Source: Sipunculus nudus (taxonomy: Eukaryota; Annelida; Sipuncula; Golfingiida; Sipunculidae). Taken from it: DNA of 64,000 nt. The stretch's first letter is position 1. Every line of letters begins with the position of its first letter. Both the position numbers and the translations under genes were made by a program. Below, piece after piece: positions 14,055 through 27,149 of the stretch. A model generated the notes under the pieces. The model made no database searches, was not told the origin of the DNA, and saw nothing but the letters and a program-made list of their open reading frames with translations. The stretch spans positions 91,968,723 through 92,032,722 of the forward strand of contig CM049309.1 of the NCBI GenBank assembly GCA_026874595.1, in the 5' to 3' direction.

Positions 14055-16130
14055 TTGTCGAACCTGTTTTCATTCTGGCATTGTATACTGAGACACGGGA
14101 TTGTCGACTCTGTTTTTAGTTTAGTAGTGTATACTGAGACACGAGATGGTCGACCAGTCTGGTATTGTATACTGAGACATGGGATTGTCGACTCTGTTTT
14201 CAGTCTGGTATTGTATACTGAGACACGTGATCGTCGACTCTGTTTTTACTGTAGTAGTTTATACTGAGACATGGGATTGTCGACTCTGTTTTCAGTCTAG
14301 GAGTGTGTACTGAGACACGGGATTGTCGAACCTGTTTTCATTCTGGCATTGTATACTGAGACACGGGATTGTCGACTCTGTTTTTAGTGTAGTATTGTAT
14401 ACTGAGACATGGGATTGTCGACTCTGTTTTCAGTCTAGGAGTGTGAACTGAGACACGGGATTGTCGAACCTGTTTTCATTCTGGCATTGTATACTGAGAC
14501 ACGGGATTGTCGACTCTGTTTTTAGTTTAGTAGTGTATACTGAGACACGGGATGGTCGACCAGTCTGGTATTGTATACTGAGACATGGGATTGTCGACTC
14601 TGTTTTCAGTCTGGTATTGTATACTGAGACACGGGATCGTCGACTCTGTTTTTAGTGTAGTAGTGTAATCTGAGACACGGGATTGTCAACTCTGTTTTTC
14701 AGTCTACTAGTGTATACTGAGACACGAGATCGTCGACTATGTTTTTCAGTCAAAGAATGTGTACTGAAACACGGGATTGTCGACTCTGTTTCAGTCTGGT
14801 ATTGTATACTGAGACATGGGATCGTCGACTCTGTTTTTAGTGTAGTAGTGTATACTGAGAAATGGGATTGTCGACTCTGTTTTTTTTTTAGTTTAGTAGT
14901 GTATACTGAGACACGAGATCGTTGACCCTGTTTTCAGTCTGGTATTGTATACTGAGACACGGGATTGTCGACTCTGTTTTCAGTCTGGTATTGTATACTG
15001 AGACACGGGATCGTCGACTCTGTTTTCAGTCTAGGAGTGTGTACTGAGACACGGGATTGTCGACTCTGTTTTTAGTGTAGTAGTGTATACTGAGGCATGG
15101 GATTGTCGACTCTGTTTTCAGTCTAGGAGTGTGAACTGAGACACGGGATTGTCGAACCTGTTTTCATTCTGGCATTGTATACTGAGACACGGGATTGTCG
15201 ACTCAGTTTTTAGTTTAGTAGTGTATACTGAGACACGGGATGGTCGACCAGTCTGGTATTGTATACTGAGACATGGGATTGTCGACTCTGTTTTCAGTCT
15301 GGTATTGTATACTGAGACACGGGATCGTCGACTCTGTTTTTTTAGTGTAGTAGTGTATACTGAGACACGGGATTGTCGACTCTGTTTTTCAGTCTACTAG
15401 TGTATACTGAGACACGAGATCGTCGACTATGTTTTTCAGTCAAAGAATGTGTACTGAAACACGGGATTGTCGACTCTGTTTTCAGTCTGGTATTGTATAC
15501 TGAGACATGGGATCGTCGACTCTGTTTTTAGTGTAGTAGTGTGTACTGAGAAATGGGATTGTCGACTCTGTTTTTTTTAGTTTAGTAGTGTATACTGACA
15601 CACGGGATTGTCGACTCTGTTTTCAGTCTAGTAGTGTATACTGAGACACGGGATTGTCGACTCTGTTTTTCAGTCTAGGAGTGTATACTGAGACACGGGA
15701 TTGTCGATTCTGTTTTCAGTCTAGGAGTGTATTCTGAGACACGGGATTGTCGAACCTGTTTTTCAGTGTAGTAGTGTATACTGAGACATGGGATTGTCGA
15801 CTCTGTTTTCAGTCTAGAAGTGTGAACTGAGACACGGGATTGTCGAACCTGTTTTCATTCTGGCATTGTATACTGAGACACGGGATTGTCGACTCTGTTT
15901 TTAGTTTAGTAGTGTATACTGAGACACGGGATGGTCGACCAGTCTGGTATTGTATACTGAGACATGGGATTGTCGACTCTGTTTTCAGTCTGGTATTGTT
16001 TACTGAGACACGGGATCGTCGACTCTGTTTTTAGTGTAGTAGTGTATACTGAGACACGGGATTGTCGACTCTGTTTTTCAGTCTACTAGTGTATACTGAG
16101 ACACGAGATCGTCGACTATGTTTTTCAGTC
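14055..16130. repeat. About 690-bp higher-order repeat in the satellite
   Basis: A marked series of variant units (GTCGAACC followed by TTTTCATTCTGGCATTG, then a short GGGATGGTCGACCAG unit) recurs at about 14,463, 15,151 and 15,842. The spacing is 688 and 691 bp, roughly 15 units. A related copy at 14,056 lies only 406 bp upstream, consistent with loss of about six units. Confidence 0.8.
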
Positions 16131-19100
16131 AAAGAATGTGTACTGAAACACGGGATTGTCGACTCTGTTTTCAGCCTGGTATTGTATACTGAGACATGGG
16201 ATCGTCGACTCTGTTTTTAGTGTAGTAGTGTGTACTGAGAAATGGGATTGTCGACTCTGTTTTTTTTAGTTTAGTAGTGTATACTGACACACGGGATTGT
16301 CGACTCTGTTTTCAGTCTAGTAGTGTATACTGAGACACGGGATTGTCGACTCTGTTTTTCAGTCTAGGAGTGTATACTGAGACACGGGATTGTCGATTCT
16401 GTTTTCAGTCTAGGAGTGTATTCTGAGACACGGGATTGTCGAACCTGTTTTTCAGTGTAGTAGTGTATACTAAGACACGGGATTGTCGACTCTGTTTTCA
16501 GTCTAGTAGTGTATACTGAGACACGGGATTGTCGACTCTGTTTTTTTAGTGTAGTAGTGTGTACTGAGAAATGGGATTGTCGACTCTGTTTTTTTTAGTT
16601 TAGTAGTGTATACTAAGACACGGGATTGTCGACTCTGTTTTCAGTCTAGGAGTGTGTACTGAGACACGGGATTGTCGAACCTGTTTTCAGTCTAGGAGTG
16701 TGTACTGAGACACGGGATTGTCGACTCTGTTTTCAGTCTAGTAGGGTATACTGAGACACGGGATTGTCGACTCTGTTTTTCAGTCTAGGAGTGTATACTG
16801 AGACACGGGATTGTCGACTCTGTTTTTTTAGTGTAGTAGTGTGTACTGAGAAATGGGATCGTCGACTCTGTTTTTTTAGTTTAGTAGTTTATACTGAGAC
16901 ACGGGATTGTCGAATCTGTTTTCAGTCTGGTATTGTATACTGAGACACGGGATTGTCGACTCTGTTTTCAGTCTAGTAGTGTATACTGAGACACGGGATT
17001 GTCGACTCTGTTTTTTTAGTGTAGTAGTGTGTACTGAGAAATGGGATTGTCGACTCTGTTTTTTTTAGTTTAGTAGTGTATACTGAGACACGGGATTGTC
17101 GACTCTGTTTTCAGTCTAGTAGTGTATACTGAGACACGGGATTGTTGACTCTGTTTTTTTAGTGTAGTAGTGTGTACTGAGAAATGGGATTGTCGACTCT
17201 GTTTTTTTTTTAGTTTAGTAGTGTATACTGAGACACGGGATTGTCGACTCTGTTTTCAGTCTAGGAGTGTGTACTGAGACACGGGATTGTCGAACCTGTT
17301 TTCAGTCTAGGAGTGTGTACTGAGACACGGAATTGTCGACTCTGTTTTCAGTTTAGTAGTGTATACTGAGACACGGGATTGTCGACTCTGTTTTTCAGTC
17401 TAGGAGTGTATACAGAGACACGGGATTGTCGACTCTGTTTTTTTAGTTTAGTAGTGTATACTGAGACACGGGATTGTCGACTCTGTTTTCAGTCTAGGAG
17501 TGTGTACTGAGACACGGGATTGTCGACTCTGTTTTCAGTCTAGTAGTGTATACTGAGACACGGGATTGTCGACTCTGTTTTTCAGTCTAGGAGTGTATAC
17601 TGAGACACGGGATTGTCGACTCTGTTTTTTTAGTGTAGTAGTGTGTACTGAGAAATGGGATTGTCGACTCTGTTATTTTTAGTTAAGTAGTGTATACTGA
17701 GACACGGGATTGACGACTCTGTTTTCAGTCTAGTAGTGTAAACTGAGACACGGGATTGTCGACTCTGTTTTTTAGTGTAGTAGTGTATACTGAGAAATGG
17801 GATTGTCGACTCTGTTTTTTTTTTAGTTTAGTAGTGTATACTGAGACACGAGATCGTTGACCCTGTTTTCAGTCTGGTATTGTATACTGAGACACGGGAT
17901 TGTCGACTCTGTTTTCAGTCTGGTATTGTATACTGAGACACGGGATCGTCGACTCTGTTTTCAGTCTAGGAGTGTGTACTGAGACACGGGATTGTCGACT
18001 CTGTTTTTAGTGTAGTAGTGTATACTGAGGCATGGGATTGTCGACTCTGTTTTCAGTCTAGGAGTGTGAACTGAGACACGGGATTGTCGAACCTGTTTTC
18101 ATTCTGGCATTGTATACTGAGACACGGGATTGTCGACTCAGTTTTTAGTTTAGTAGTGTATACTGAGACACGGGATGGTCGACCAGTCTGGTATTGTATA
18201 CTGAGACATGGGATTGTCGACTCTGTTTTCAGTCTGGTATTGTATACTGAGACACGGGATCGTCGACTCTGTTTTTTTAGTGTAGTAGTGTATACTGAGA
18301 CACGGGATTGTCGACTCTGTTTTTCAGTCTACTAGTGTATACTGAGACACGAGATCGTCGACTATGTTTTTCAGTCAAAGAATGTGTACTGAAACACGGG
18401 ATTGTCGACTCTGTTTTCAGTCTGGTATTGTATACTGAGACATGGGATCGTCGACTCTGTTTTTAGTGTAGTAGTGTGTACTGAGAAATGGGATTGTCGA
18501 CTCTGTTTTTTTTAGTTTAGTAGTGTATACTGACACACGGGATTGTCGACTCTGTTTTCAGTCTAGTAGTGTATACTGAGACACGGGATTGTCGACTCTG
18601 TTTTTCAGTCTAGGAGTGTATACTGAGACACGGGATTGTCGATTCTGTTTTCAGTCTAGGAGTGTATTCTGAGACACGGGATTGTCGAACCTGTTTTTCA
18701 GTGTAGTAGTGTATACTGAGACATGGGATTGTCGACTCTGTTTTCAGTCTAGAAGTGTGAACTGAGACACGGGATTGTCGAACCTGTTTTCATTCTGGCA
18801 TTGTATACTGAGACACGGGATTGTCGACTCTGTTTTTAGTTTAGTAGTGTATACTGAGACACGGGATGGTCGACCAGTCTGGTATTGTATACTGAGACAT
18901 GGGATTGTCGACTCTGTTTTCAGTCTGGTATTGTTTACTGAGACACGGGATCGTCGACTCTGTTTTTAGTGTAGTAGTGTATACTGAGACACGGGATTGT
19001 CGACTCTGTTTTTCAGTCTACTAGTGTATACTGAGACACGAGATCGTCGACTATGTTTTTCAGTCAAAGAATGTGTACTGAAACACGGGATTGTCGACTC

Positions 19101-20715
19101 TGTTTTCAGCCTGGTATTGTATACTGAGACATGGGATCGTCGACTCTGTTTTTAGTGTAGTAGTGTGTACTGAGAAATGGGATTGTCGACTCTGTTTTTT
19201 TTAGTTTAGTAGTGTATACTGACACACGGGATTGTCGACTCTGTTTTCAGTCTAGTAGTGTATACTGAGACACGGGATTGTCGACTCTGTTTTTCAGTCT
19301 AGGAGTGTATACTGAGACACGGGATTGTCGATTCTGTTTTCAGTCTAGGAGTGTATTCTGAGACACGGGATTGTCGAACCTGTTTTTCAGTGTAGTAGTG
19401 TATACTAAGACACGGGATTGTCGACTCTGTTTTCAGTCTAGTAGTGTATACTGAGACACGGGATTGTCGACTCTGTTTTTTTAGTGTAGTAGTGTGTACT
19501 GAGAAATGGGATTGTCGACTCTGTTTTTTTTAGTTTAGTAGTGTATACTAAGACACGGGATTGTCGACTCTGTTTTCAGTCTAGGAGTGTGTACTGAGAC
19601 ACGGGATTGTCGAACCTGTTTTCAGTCTAGGAGTGTGTACTGAGACACGGGATTGTCGACTCTGTTTTCAGTCTAGTAGGGTATACTGAGACACGGGATT
19701 GTCGACTCTGTTTTTCAGTCTAGGAGTGTATACTGAGACACGGGATTGTCGACTCTGTTTTTTTAGTGTAGTAGTGTGTACTGAGAAATGGGATCGTCGA
19801 CTCTGTTTTTTTAGTTTAGTAGTTTATACTGAGACACGGGATTGTCGAATCTGTTTTCAGTCTGGTATTGTATACTGAGACACGGGATTGTCGACTCTGT
19901 TTTCAGTCTAGTAGTGTATACTGAGACACGGGATTGTCGACTCTGTTTTTTTAGTGTAGTAGTGTGTACTGAGAAATGGGATTGTCGACTCTGTTTTTTT
20001 TAGTTTAGTAGTGTATACTGAGACACGGGATTGTCGACTCTGTTTTCAGTCTAGTAGTGTATACTGAGACACGGGATTGTTGACTCTGTTTTTTTAGTGT
20101 AGTAGTGTGTACTGAGAAATGGGATTGTCGACTCTGTTTTTTTTTTAGTTTAGTAGTGTATACTGAGACACGGGATTGTCGACTCTGTTTTCAGTCTAGG
20201 AGTGTGTACTGAGACACGGGATTGTCGAACCTGTTTTCAGTCTAGGAGTGTGTACTGAGACACGGAATTGTCGACTCTGTTTTCAGTTTAGTAGTGTATA
20301 CTGAGACACGGGATTGTCGACTCTGTTTTTCAGTCTAGGAGTGTATACAGAGACACGGGATTGTCGACTCTGTTTTTTTAGTTTAGTAGTGTATACTGAG
20401 ACACGGGATTGTCGACTCTGTTTTCAGTCTAGGAGTGTGTACTGAGACACGGGATTGTCGACTCTGTTTTCAGTCTAGTAGTGTATACTGAGACACGGGA
20501 TTGTCGACTCTGTTTTTCAGTCTAGGAGTGTATACTGAGACACGGGATTGTCGACTCTGTTTTTTTAGTGTAGTAGTGTGTACTGAGAAATGGGATTGTC
20601 GACTCTGTTATTTTTAGTTAAGTAGTGTATACTGAGACACGGGATTGACGACTCTGTTTTCAGTCTAGTAGTGTAAACTGAGACACGGGATTGTCGACTC
20701 TGTTTTTTAGTGTAG
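14845..20715. repeat. Tandem duplication of a 2,935-bp block inside the satellite
   Basis: Copy 1 spans about 14,845-17,780 and copy 2 about 17,780-20,715. Rare variant units sit at a constant 2,935-bp offset: 14,941 to 17,876, 15,149 to 18,084, 15,840 to 18,775 and 17,641 to 20,576. Every stretch I compared was identical, including T-run lengths. Left of 14,840 and left of 17,780 the sequences differ, so the block edges are real. Each copy is about 64 satellite units. Confidence 0.9.
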
Positions 20716-21081
20716 TAGTGTGTACTGAGAAATGGGATTGTCGACTCTGTTTTTTTTAGTTTAGTAGTGTATACTGAGACACGGGATTGTCGACTCTGTT
20801 TTCAGTCTAGGAGTGTGTACTGAGACACGGGATTGTCGACTCTGTTTTCAGTCTAGGAGTGTGTACTGAGACACGGGATTGTCGACTCTGTTTTCAGTCT
20901 AGGCGTGTATACTGAGACACGGGATTGTCGAACCTGTTTTTCAGTGTAGTAGTGTATACTAAGACACGGGATTGTCGACTCTGTTTTAGTTTAGTAGTGT
21001 ATACCGTGACACGGGATTGTCGACCAGTCTAGTAGTGTATACCGAGACACGGGATTGTCGACCAGTCTAGTAGTGTATACT

Positions 21082-23050
21082 GAGACACGGGATTGTCGAC
21101 TCTTTTTTTCAGACATGTATAAACTGAGACACGGGATCGTCTACTCTGTTTTTAGATTAGGAGTGTATACCGAGACACGGGATTGTCGACCAGTCTAGTA
21201 GTGTATACTGAGACACGGGATTGTCGACCAGTCTAGTAGTGTATACTGAGACACGGGATTGTCGACTCTTTTTTTCAGACATGTATAAACTGAGACACGG
21301 GATTGTCTACTCTGTTTTTAGTTTAGGAGTGTATACCGAGACACGGGATTGTCGACCAGTCTAGTAGTGTATACCGAGACACGGGATGTCGACCAGTCTA
21401 GTAGTGTATACTGAGACACGGGATTGTCGAATCTTTTTTTCAGACATGTATAAACTGAGACACGGGATCGTCTACTCTGTTTTTAGTTTAGGAGTGTATA
21501 CCGAGACACGGGATTGTCGACCAGTCTAGTAGTGTATACCGAGACACGGGATTGTCGACCAGTCTAGTAGTGTATACTGAGACACGGGATTGTCGACTCT
21601 TTTTTTCAGACATGTATAAACTGAGACACGGGATCGTCTACTCTGTTTTTAGTTTAGGAGTGTATACCGAGACACGGGATTGTCGACCAGTCTAGTAGTG
21701 TATACTGAGACACGGGATTGTCGACCAGTCTAGTAGTGTATACTGAGACACGGGATTGTCGACCAGTCTAGTAGTGTATACTGAGACATGGGATTGTCGA
21801 CTCTTTTTTTCAGACATGTATACACTGAGACACGGGATCGTCTACTCTGTTTTTTAGTTTAGGAGTGTATACTGAGACACGGGATTGTCGTCTCTGTTTT
21901 TTTCAGTTCAGTAGTGTATGCTGAGACAAGGGATTGTCAACTCGTTTTTTTAATTTAGTAGTGTATACCGAGACAAGGGATTGTCGACTTTGTTTTTTCA
22001 GTCTAGTAGTGTATGCTGAGACACGGGATTGTCGACTCTGTTTTCAGTCTAGTATAGTGTATACTGACACACGGGATTGTCGACTCTTTTTTTCAGACAT
22101 GTATAAACTGAGACACGGGATCGTCTACTCTGTTTTTAGATTAGGAGTGTATACCGAGACACGGGATTGTCGACCAGTCTAGTAGTGTATACTGAGACAC
22201 GGGATTGTCGACCAGTCTAGTAGTGTATACTGAGACACGGGATTGTCGACTCTTTTTTTCAGACATGTATAAACTGAGACACGGGATTGTCTACTCTGTT
22301 TTTAGTTTAGGAGTGTATACCGAGACACGGGATTGTCGACCAGTCTAGTAGTGTATACCGAGACACGGGATGTCGACCAGTCTAGTAGTGTATACTGAGA
22401 CACGGGATTGTCGAATCTTTTTTTCAGACATGTATAAACTGAGACACGGGATCGTCTACTCTGTTTTTAGTTTAGGAGTGTATACCGAGACACGGGATTG
22501 TCGACCAGTCTAGTAGTGTATACCGAGACACGGGATTGTCGACCAGTCTAGTAGTGTATACTGAGACACGGGATTGTCGACTCTTTTTTTCAGACATGTA
22601 TAAACTGAGACACGGGATCGTCTACTCTGTTTTTAGTTTAGGAGTGTATACCGAGACACGGGATTGTCGACCAGTCTAGTAGTGTATACTGAGACACGGG
22701 ATTGTCGACCAGTCTAGTAGTGTATACTGAGACACGGGATTGTCGACCAGTCTAGTAGTGTATACTGAGACATGGGATTGTCGACTCTTTTTTTCAGACA
22801 TGTATACACTGAGACACGGGATCGTCTACTCTGTTTTTTTAGTTTAGGAGTGTATACTGAGACACGGGATTGTCGTCTCTGTTTTTTTCAGTTCAGTAGT
22901 GTATGCTGAGACAAGGGATTGTCAACTCGTTTTTTTAATTTAGTAGTGTATACCGAGACAAGGGATTGTCGACTTTGTTTTTTCAGTCTAGTAGTGTATG
23001 CTGAGACACGGGATTGTCGACTCTGTTTTCAGTCTAGTATAGTGTATACT
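21082..23050. repeat. Tandem duplication of a 984-bp block at the right end of the satellite
   Basis: Copy 1 is about 21,082-22,065 and copy 2 about 22,066-23,050. The unusual GTATGCTGAGACAAG unit lies at 21,911 and 22,896. The offset is 984 bp at the left and 985 at the right; the one extra base is a longer T-run near 22,840. This block uses its own unit mix: short 38-bp units and a CAGACATGTATAAACTGAG variant not seen further left. Confidence 0.88.
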
Positions 23051-23088
23051 GACACACGGGATTGTCAACTGCATGTATGTATATAAAC

Positions 23089-23111
23089 ATATATATATAT
23101 ATATATATATA
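23089..23111. repeat. (AT)n microsatellite at the satellite edge
   Basis: A short AT run about 20 bp beyond the last satellite unit. Confidence 0.85.
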
Positions 23112-24478
23112 CATTAAATCAAACTTGTTGCTGTGAAAAGATTTTTAAAAATATTTTACTGTAAATATCACTTGGCTCAAGTCACCTTTTTTATAAATGC
23201 TAAGGGGGGTGCCAGCAGACAAGGAGTTTACGTTAGAATAAAAACAATACGACATACAAGTAATGTCATTAGGCCAAATTTAATTTTAGGTGGAGCCTTA
23301 AATGGTCCACTTACCGGCTCTCGAAATTAGATCAATATAGTTTCAGGGTTTTCCCACCATTCAGCACGATTGTCAGGTAATATAATGTAATATATGGACA
23401 AAAAATCGATACATGTCATCACGTTTGTTGATCTTGGTTCCTTTTAGTTTGCCCCAGTTAACAAAGAAGCAACAACTCCAATGTATGTACATTAAATGCC
23501 CTTATTTCTACAAAACATCATTAGCATGTTTAATATATATTGCGGTATGAGCGGTCTATAGCTGAGGCGAAAACTGCGCACCAGGAAGGGATGTTCTCTT
23601 CTGTCAGGCAGACAGCGTAGCTATATATAGCTCACGTACACGGCTCCTCAGTCTTCAGTGTAGGATGTTTAGTTTTTAGTTTGTTAACCATTCTTGTGTG
23701 ACATTAAAATGAATTATAATTTGATATCAAAATATATTATGGTTTATACTGAAATAACTGTGAAAACCGGTACCGTTGAGGGGCCGCCGTTACTTTGTGT
23801 ATATGAATGCTAGTTCTTCACACCTCAGGCAGCCATGCCCCACTTAATATTCCAGGAGTAGTCGTAAAACTTTGATCTATGTACATATTTGTCACACGTA
23901 TAGAGTGATGGCTGATGTGGCGTTAACACATCAAATAAAATAATCTCTGTTAATTAGACGTTTTCACAGTCATGAGGATTTCCTGGGTATACAGGTGTGC
24001 TTGTAACCACTATTTTCTCGGGCCTCTCAGATTCCGACGTTACTTTACCTATACTACATCGGCTGTGAACTAAACATTTATCAGCAACAGTGAAGTTCAA
24101 GTGAATTAATCTGATATATTATTATAGGACTACCATGAGCCACTATCCTATTTGTAAACTAATGTGTGCAAAAACTAACTTAAGTTGTGGTAATTCCTCT
24201 GAAGATATTCCAGCATCTAGCCATATGTTAACTTTAAGTTCATATACAGCGCCGACCTAGAAAAGAAGCTTATCCTACCAAGTCCTCAAATTGCATTTCA
24301 AAACCAGTTAATTTCATCCTAAATGCGACAGATGGCGCTTTAATAAAATCTTGACTGGTTCACTATTTTAATGGATAATATAACAACACATCATTGCCAT
24401 ACTAATAACATTCCTAAAGATAATTTTTAAATTAATGAGCATCAGATCAGCCAAAGTTTATTTCAAACCCTACTTGCC
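23112..24478. other. Non-coding DNA containing a possible core promoter
   Basis: AT-rich single-copy sequence. Apart from the TATA/Inr arrangement at 23,622-23,655 I see no gene, and the frame at 23,133-23,330 has no recognisable content. A short stretch near 23,220 (AAGGAGTTTACGTT) resembles the start of the dispersed repeat seen again at 44.2 kb, but is too short to call. Confidence 0.5.
23618..23660 (+). promoter_or_regulatory. TATA box with correctly spaced Initiator
   Basis: TATATATA at 23,622-23,629 is followed by TCAGTC with its A at 23,650, about 28 bp downstream, matching the usual TATA-to-start spacing. A second TCAGTG follows with its A at 23,657. The TATA lies inside the perfect palindrome AGCTATATATAGCT. 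No coding frame follows within several hundred bases, so any transcript would be non-coding or start with an untranslated exon. TATA-like matches are frequent in AT-rich DNA. Confidence 0.25.
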
Positions 24479-24585
24479 ATAATATAATATAATATAATAT
24501 AATATAATATAATATAATATAATATAATATAATATAATATAATATAATATAATATAATATAATATAATATAATATAATATAATAT
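24479..24585. repeat. (AATAT)n pentanucleotide microsatellite
   Basis: About 21 uninterrupted copies of AATAT. The lack of interruptions suggests a recent expansion. Confidence 0.97.
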
Positions 24586-25755
24586 TTAACTGATTAAAAT
24601 ATGATATTATTATTATAATATTATCGTAATTTGAAATATATAGGACTCCCTAAAATACTGTGATTTAAGACATGTGTAAGTCTGGATTAACCAGAAAATA
24701 ATACAAACTTAATATGACATGACTGGGTCATAGGGAAAACATTTCATCCAGTGACGACCCGACAATCTTTATAGCGAATCAAAAATAAAATGACGATTAT
24801 AAAGCCATGTAAAATATACGTTTGTTATCGCATGATAAACCTCCTGACACCATACGTGAAGGGTTGCCTCTTTGAATCGGAACTAAAAGCATGAAACGAC
24901 CTGCTATAAATAAAAGCGCTCACTTATTAATACTTAATAAAAAATATGGACACCGTGACAGTCTTTATGTATACAAAGAACATTTAGCGGGCATTATTAC
25001 ATTTCAGGTATCTGAAGTTGTCCTTGTTATTTTCCAAGCATGTAGACATTTGAATAGACTAGGTGAGAACATACTAACTTACCAATAACGCTATATGCAG
25101 GTGCGCTTGATGCATTCTTCACACATTTTCATCTTTTACATATGTATTTTGTGCATGATTTAGTCAAATGTGTTAGAACTTATGACCGTTTATGCCATGT
25201 GTCATAAAGTTCTTGTCGTTTCGGGTCATTAAACCCAGATACGTTTATATACAGAACAAAAAAACCCTCGCATATTCTTTCTTTTGAAGTTCGTATGTTC
25301 AGTGTTGTATTAATTGCCAAACCATGCTTTGTGTTATTTTATGTTTGTTATTGTTCTTCAGGTATTTTTAAATGAAAATTAAATTAAATCTCATATAAAT
25401 ATGAATTTCCAACCTTGGTATATTGGTGCATGTGCAGTTCAACGCATCAGACATCATAGAAGTTCCAGAAGTACAACTCAAGATAAGGTTGTTCTATGGA
25501 CATACGCTGAAACGTCAACAAAATTTGCCAACAGGATTACAAATTTTTGTAAAATTGGTTGAAACTTAGAAGCTAAATTTATAAACACACATATATATAT
25601 ATATAAATATATATAAAACCGGTAAATCCTGCATGGCCTGACGTCAGCTTATAAGATTTGTCATAGTGGTGAACAAATCAGGCAATTTAAGTTAGTCATC
25701 AGTGGTCATCTTCTTATTTACATCTTGCTTTTCAGTACTGGATGAGACACATAAT
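24586..25755. other. Non-coding AT-rich DNA
   Basis: No gene recognised. A 65-codon frame at 24,891-25,088 has no domain. A short (AT)n run lies at about 25,588-25,616. Confidence 0.5.
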
Positions 25756-25757
25756 TA

Positions 25758-25790
<33 letters not shown>

Positions 25791-25963
25791 GTTATTATTA
25801 TTGTTGTTAATATTATTATTAATTATTACTATCATTATTATTTATTATTTATTATTAATTATAACTATTATTATTTATTATTATTATTATTTCTTTTAAT
25901 ATTTATTATGATTATTAATAGTTATTATAATTATTATTACTATTATTCCTATTATTATTATTA

Positions 25964-26000
<37 letters not shown>

Positions 26001-26035
26001 ATTATTATTTTTTTTTATTATTATTATTATTATTA
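25756..26035. repeat. Imperfect (TTA)n trinucleotide repeat
   Basis: About 280 bp of TTA repeats with many interruptions, giving an artefactual poly-leucine frame. The many imperfections suggest an old locus. Confidence 0.95.
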
Positions 26036-26761
26036 ATGTGGCCAGGGACTAGAAATCAAGCAGATGGCTGGTTTTTTTTACAGTATCTAACACTCATGTT
26101 ACCTTGAATAAACAAAATTTATACAAAAGTTATCTTAAAATCTGAGGAAATTGAAGGGTAAACATATAAATATACAAAAAAGCTTTAATACTTAATACAA
26201 TTACTAGATATCTTGAAATCTAAGGAAACCTGAAAAAAATACGTTTAAAAACAAGTTTGAGTAAATCAGTGGATCAAAGGAAATTATAAAAAGCAAGTGG
26301 TTTCCTTGTTTACCGTCTGAGGTCTCCAGGTACGCTGTGCATGCAAAGACAGACCCCGCAGTCACCAAGTACAAAGTCGGCGTTTGAATGTTTCCTTTGA
26401 TAGGTGATATAAAATACATATATCCCAGTTACCGGGCCCCACCTGGCTGAGTAGCGTAACCACAAGCCAAACACGATCACATTTACTTAAGGCTTACTCT
26501 AAACCGCATAAAAGTAGTACCCATGCGTTAATATGTCTGTAATAATCCCCATGCGGGTAAAACGTCCCTGATAACGTTCAAACTAGAGGGAGGGTCAACA
26601 GGCGCCGATTGTTCCTGAATGAAGGTCAACTTGAACATGTCTATAACATACCTTAGTTCCATCGTTTTTAATTATTAAAATAAAGTTTCTAAATGTCACG
26701 ATCTATGCTTATAATCGATTTTATTGATGAATGCACAGCATGTGTCTCTATGGAAATGCAG
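26036..26761. other. Non-coding DNA
   Basis: No repeat or gene supported. One 71-codon minus-strand frame (26,204-26,419) has no recognisable content. Confidence 0.5.
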
Positions 26762-27034
26762 CTTAGAAAAAGCTATACTATATATAGTAGAGTATATTAT
26801 AGCTTATATTGAATATTGTATAATAGTATAATATAATATGTATGTATTATATATATAGTATAGTTTATAGCAGTATAGTATATTATAATATAGTTTAATA
26901 TAGTATAATATAGTATAATATAGTACAATATAGTATAATATAGTATAATATAGTATAATATAGTATAATATAGTATAGTAAGTATATTGTATAGTAAAGT
27001 ATAGTAAAATAGTATAGTACAATAGATTGTAGTA
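26762..27034. repeat. TA-rich repeat with a 10-bp period
   Basis: The unit is close to TATAGTATAA, clearest at 26,890-26,980. The flanks are less regular. Tyrosine-rich frames on the minus strand (up to 104 codons) are translations of this repeat and should not be read as genes. Confidence 0.92.
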
Positions 27035-27149
27035 TACTTGTGTATATGCAGATACATGCGTGCAGACTGTGTTTGCTGATTTGGGCTTTTTTTCTGCGGG
27101 GAAGTCTACTGTATGCACGGTGAACTTGTTTGGGTGGGAGGGGTCACCG

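Larger units (their letters stand above)
12548..23070. repeat. About 46-bp satellite array with GTCGAC in most units
   Basis: A 10.5-kb head-to-tail array, on the order of 225 units. The core reads GTATACTGAGACACGGGATT then GTCGACTCTGTTTT and a variable link such as CAGTCTAGGAGT. Unit length varies mainly by the T-run (4 to 9) and by a shorter 38-bp form in which GTCGAC is followed directly by CAGTCTAGTAGT. The SalI palindrome GTCGAC is in most units. Peptide-like open frames recur because blocks of units recur, for example near 14,055, 14,461, 15,149 and 15,840. The array stops abruptly at about 23,070 next to a short AT microsatellite. Confidence 0.97.

Noticed and set aside
14055..18969. 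Repeated open frames of 64-83 codons starting Met-Ser-Asn-Leu-Phe with Tyr-Thr-Glu-Thr-Arg-Asp motifs
   Set aside because: They are translations of the 46-bp satellite and recur only because blocks of units are duplicated. Several start at non-ATG codons, and unit length is not a multiple of three.
25702..25899. Leucine/isoleucine-rich possible membrane protein
   Set aside because: Direct translation of the (TTA)n repeat.
26797..27118. Tyrosine-rich minus-strand protein of 86-104 residues
   Set aside because: It is almost entirely the TA-rich 10-bp repeat, so it is low-complexity.
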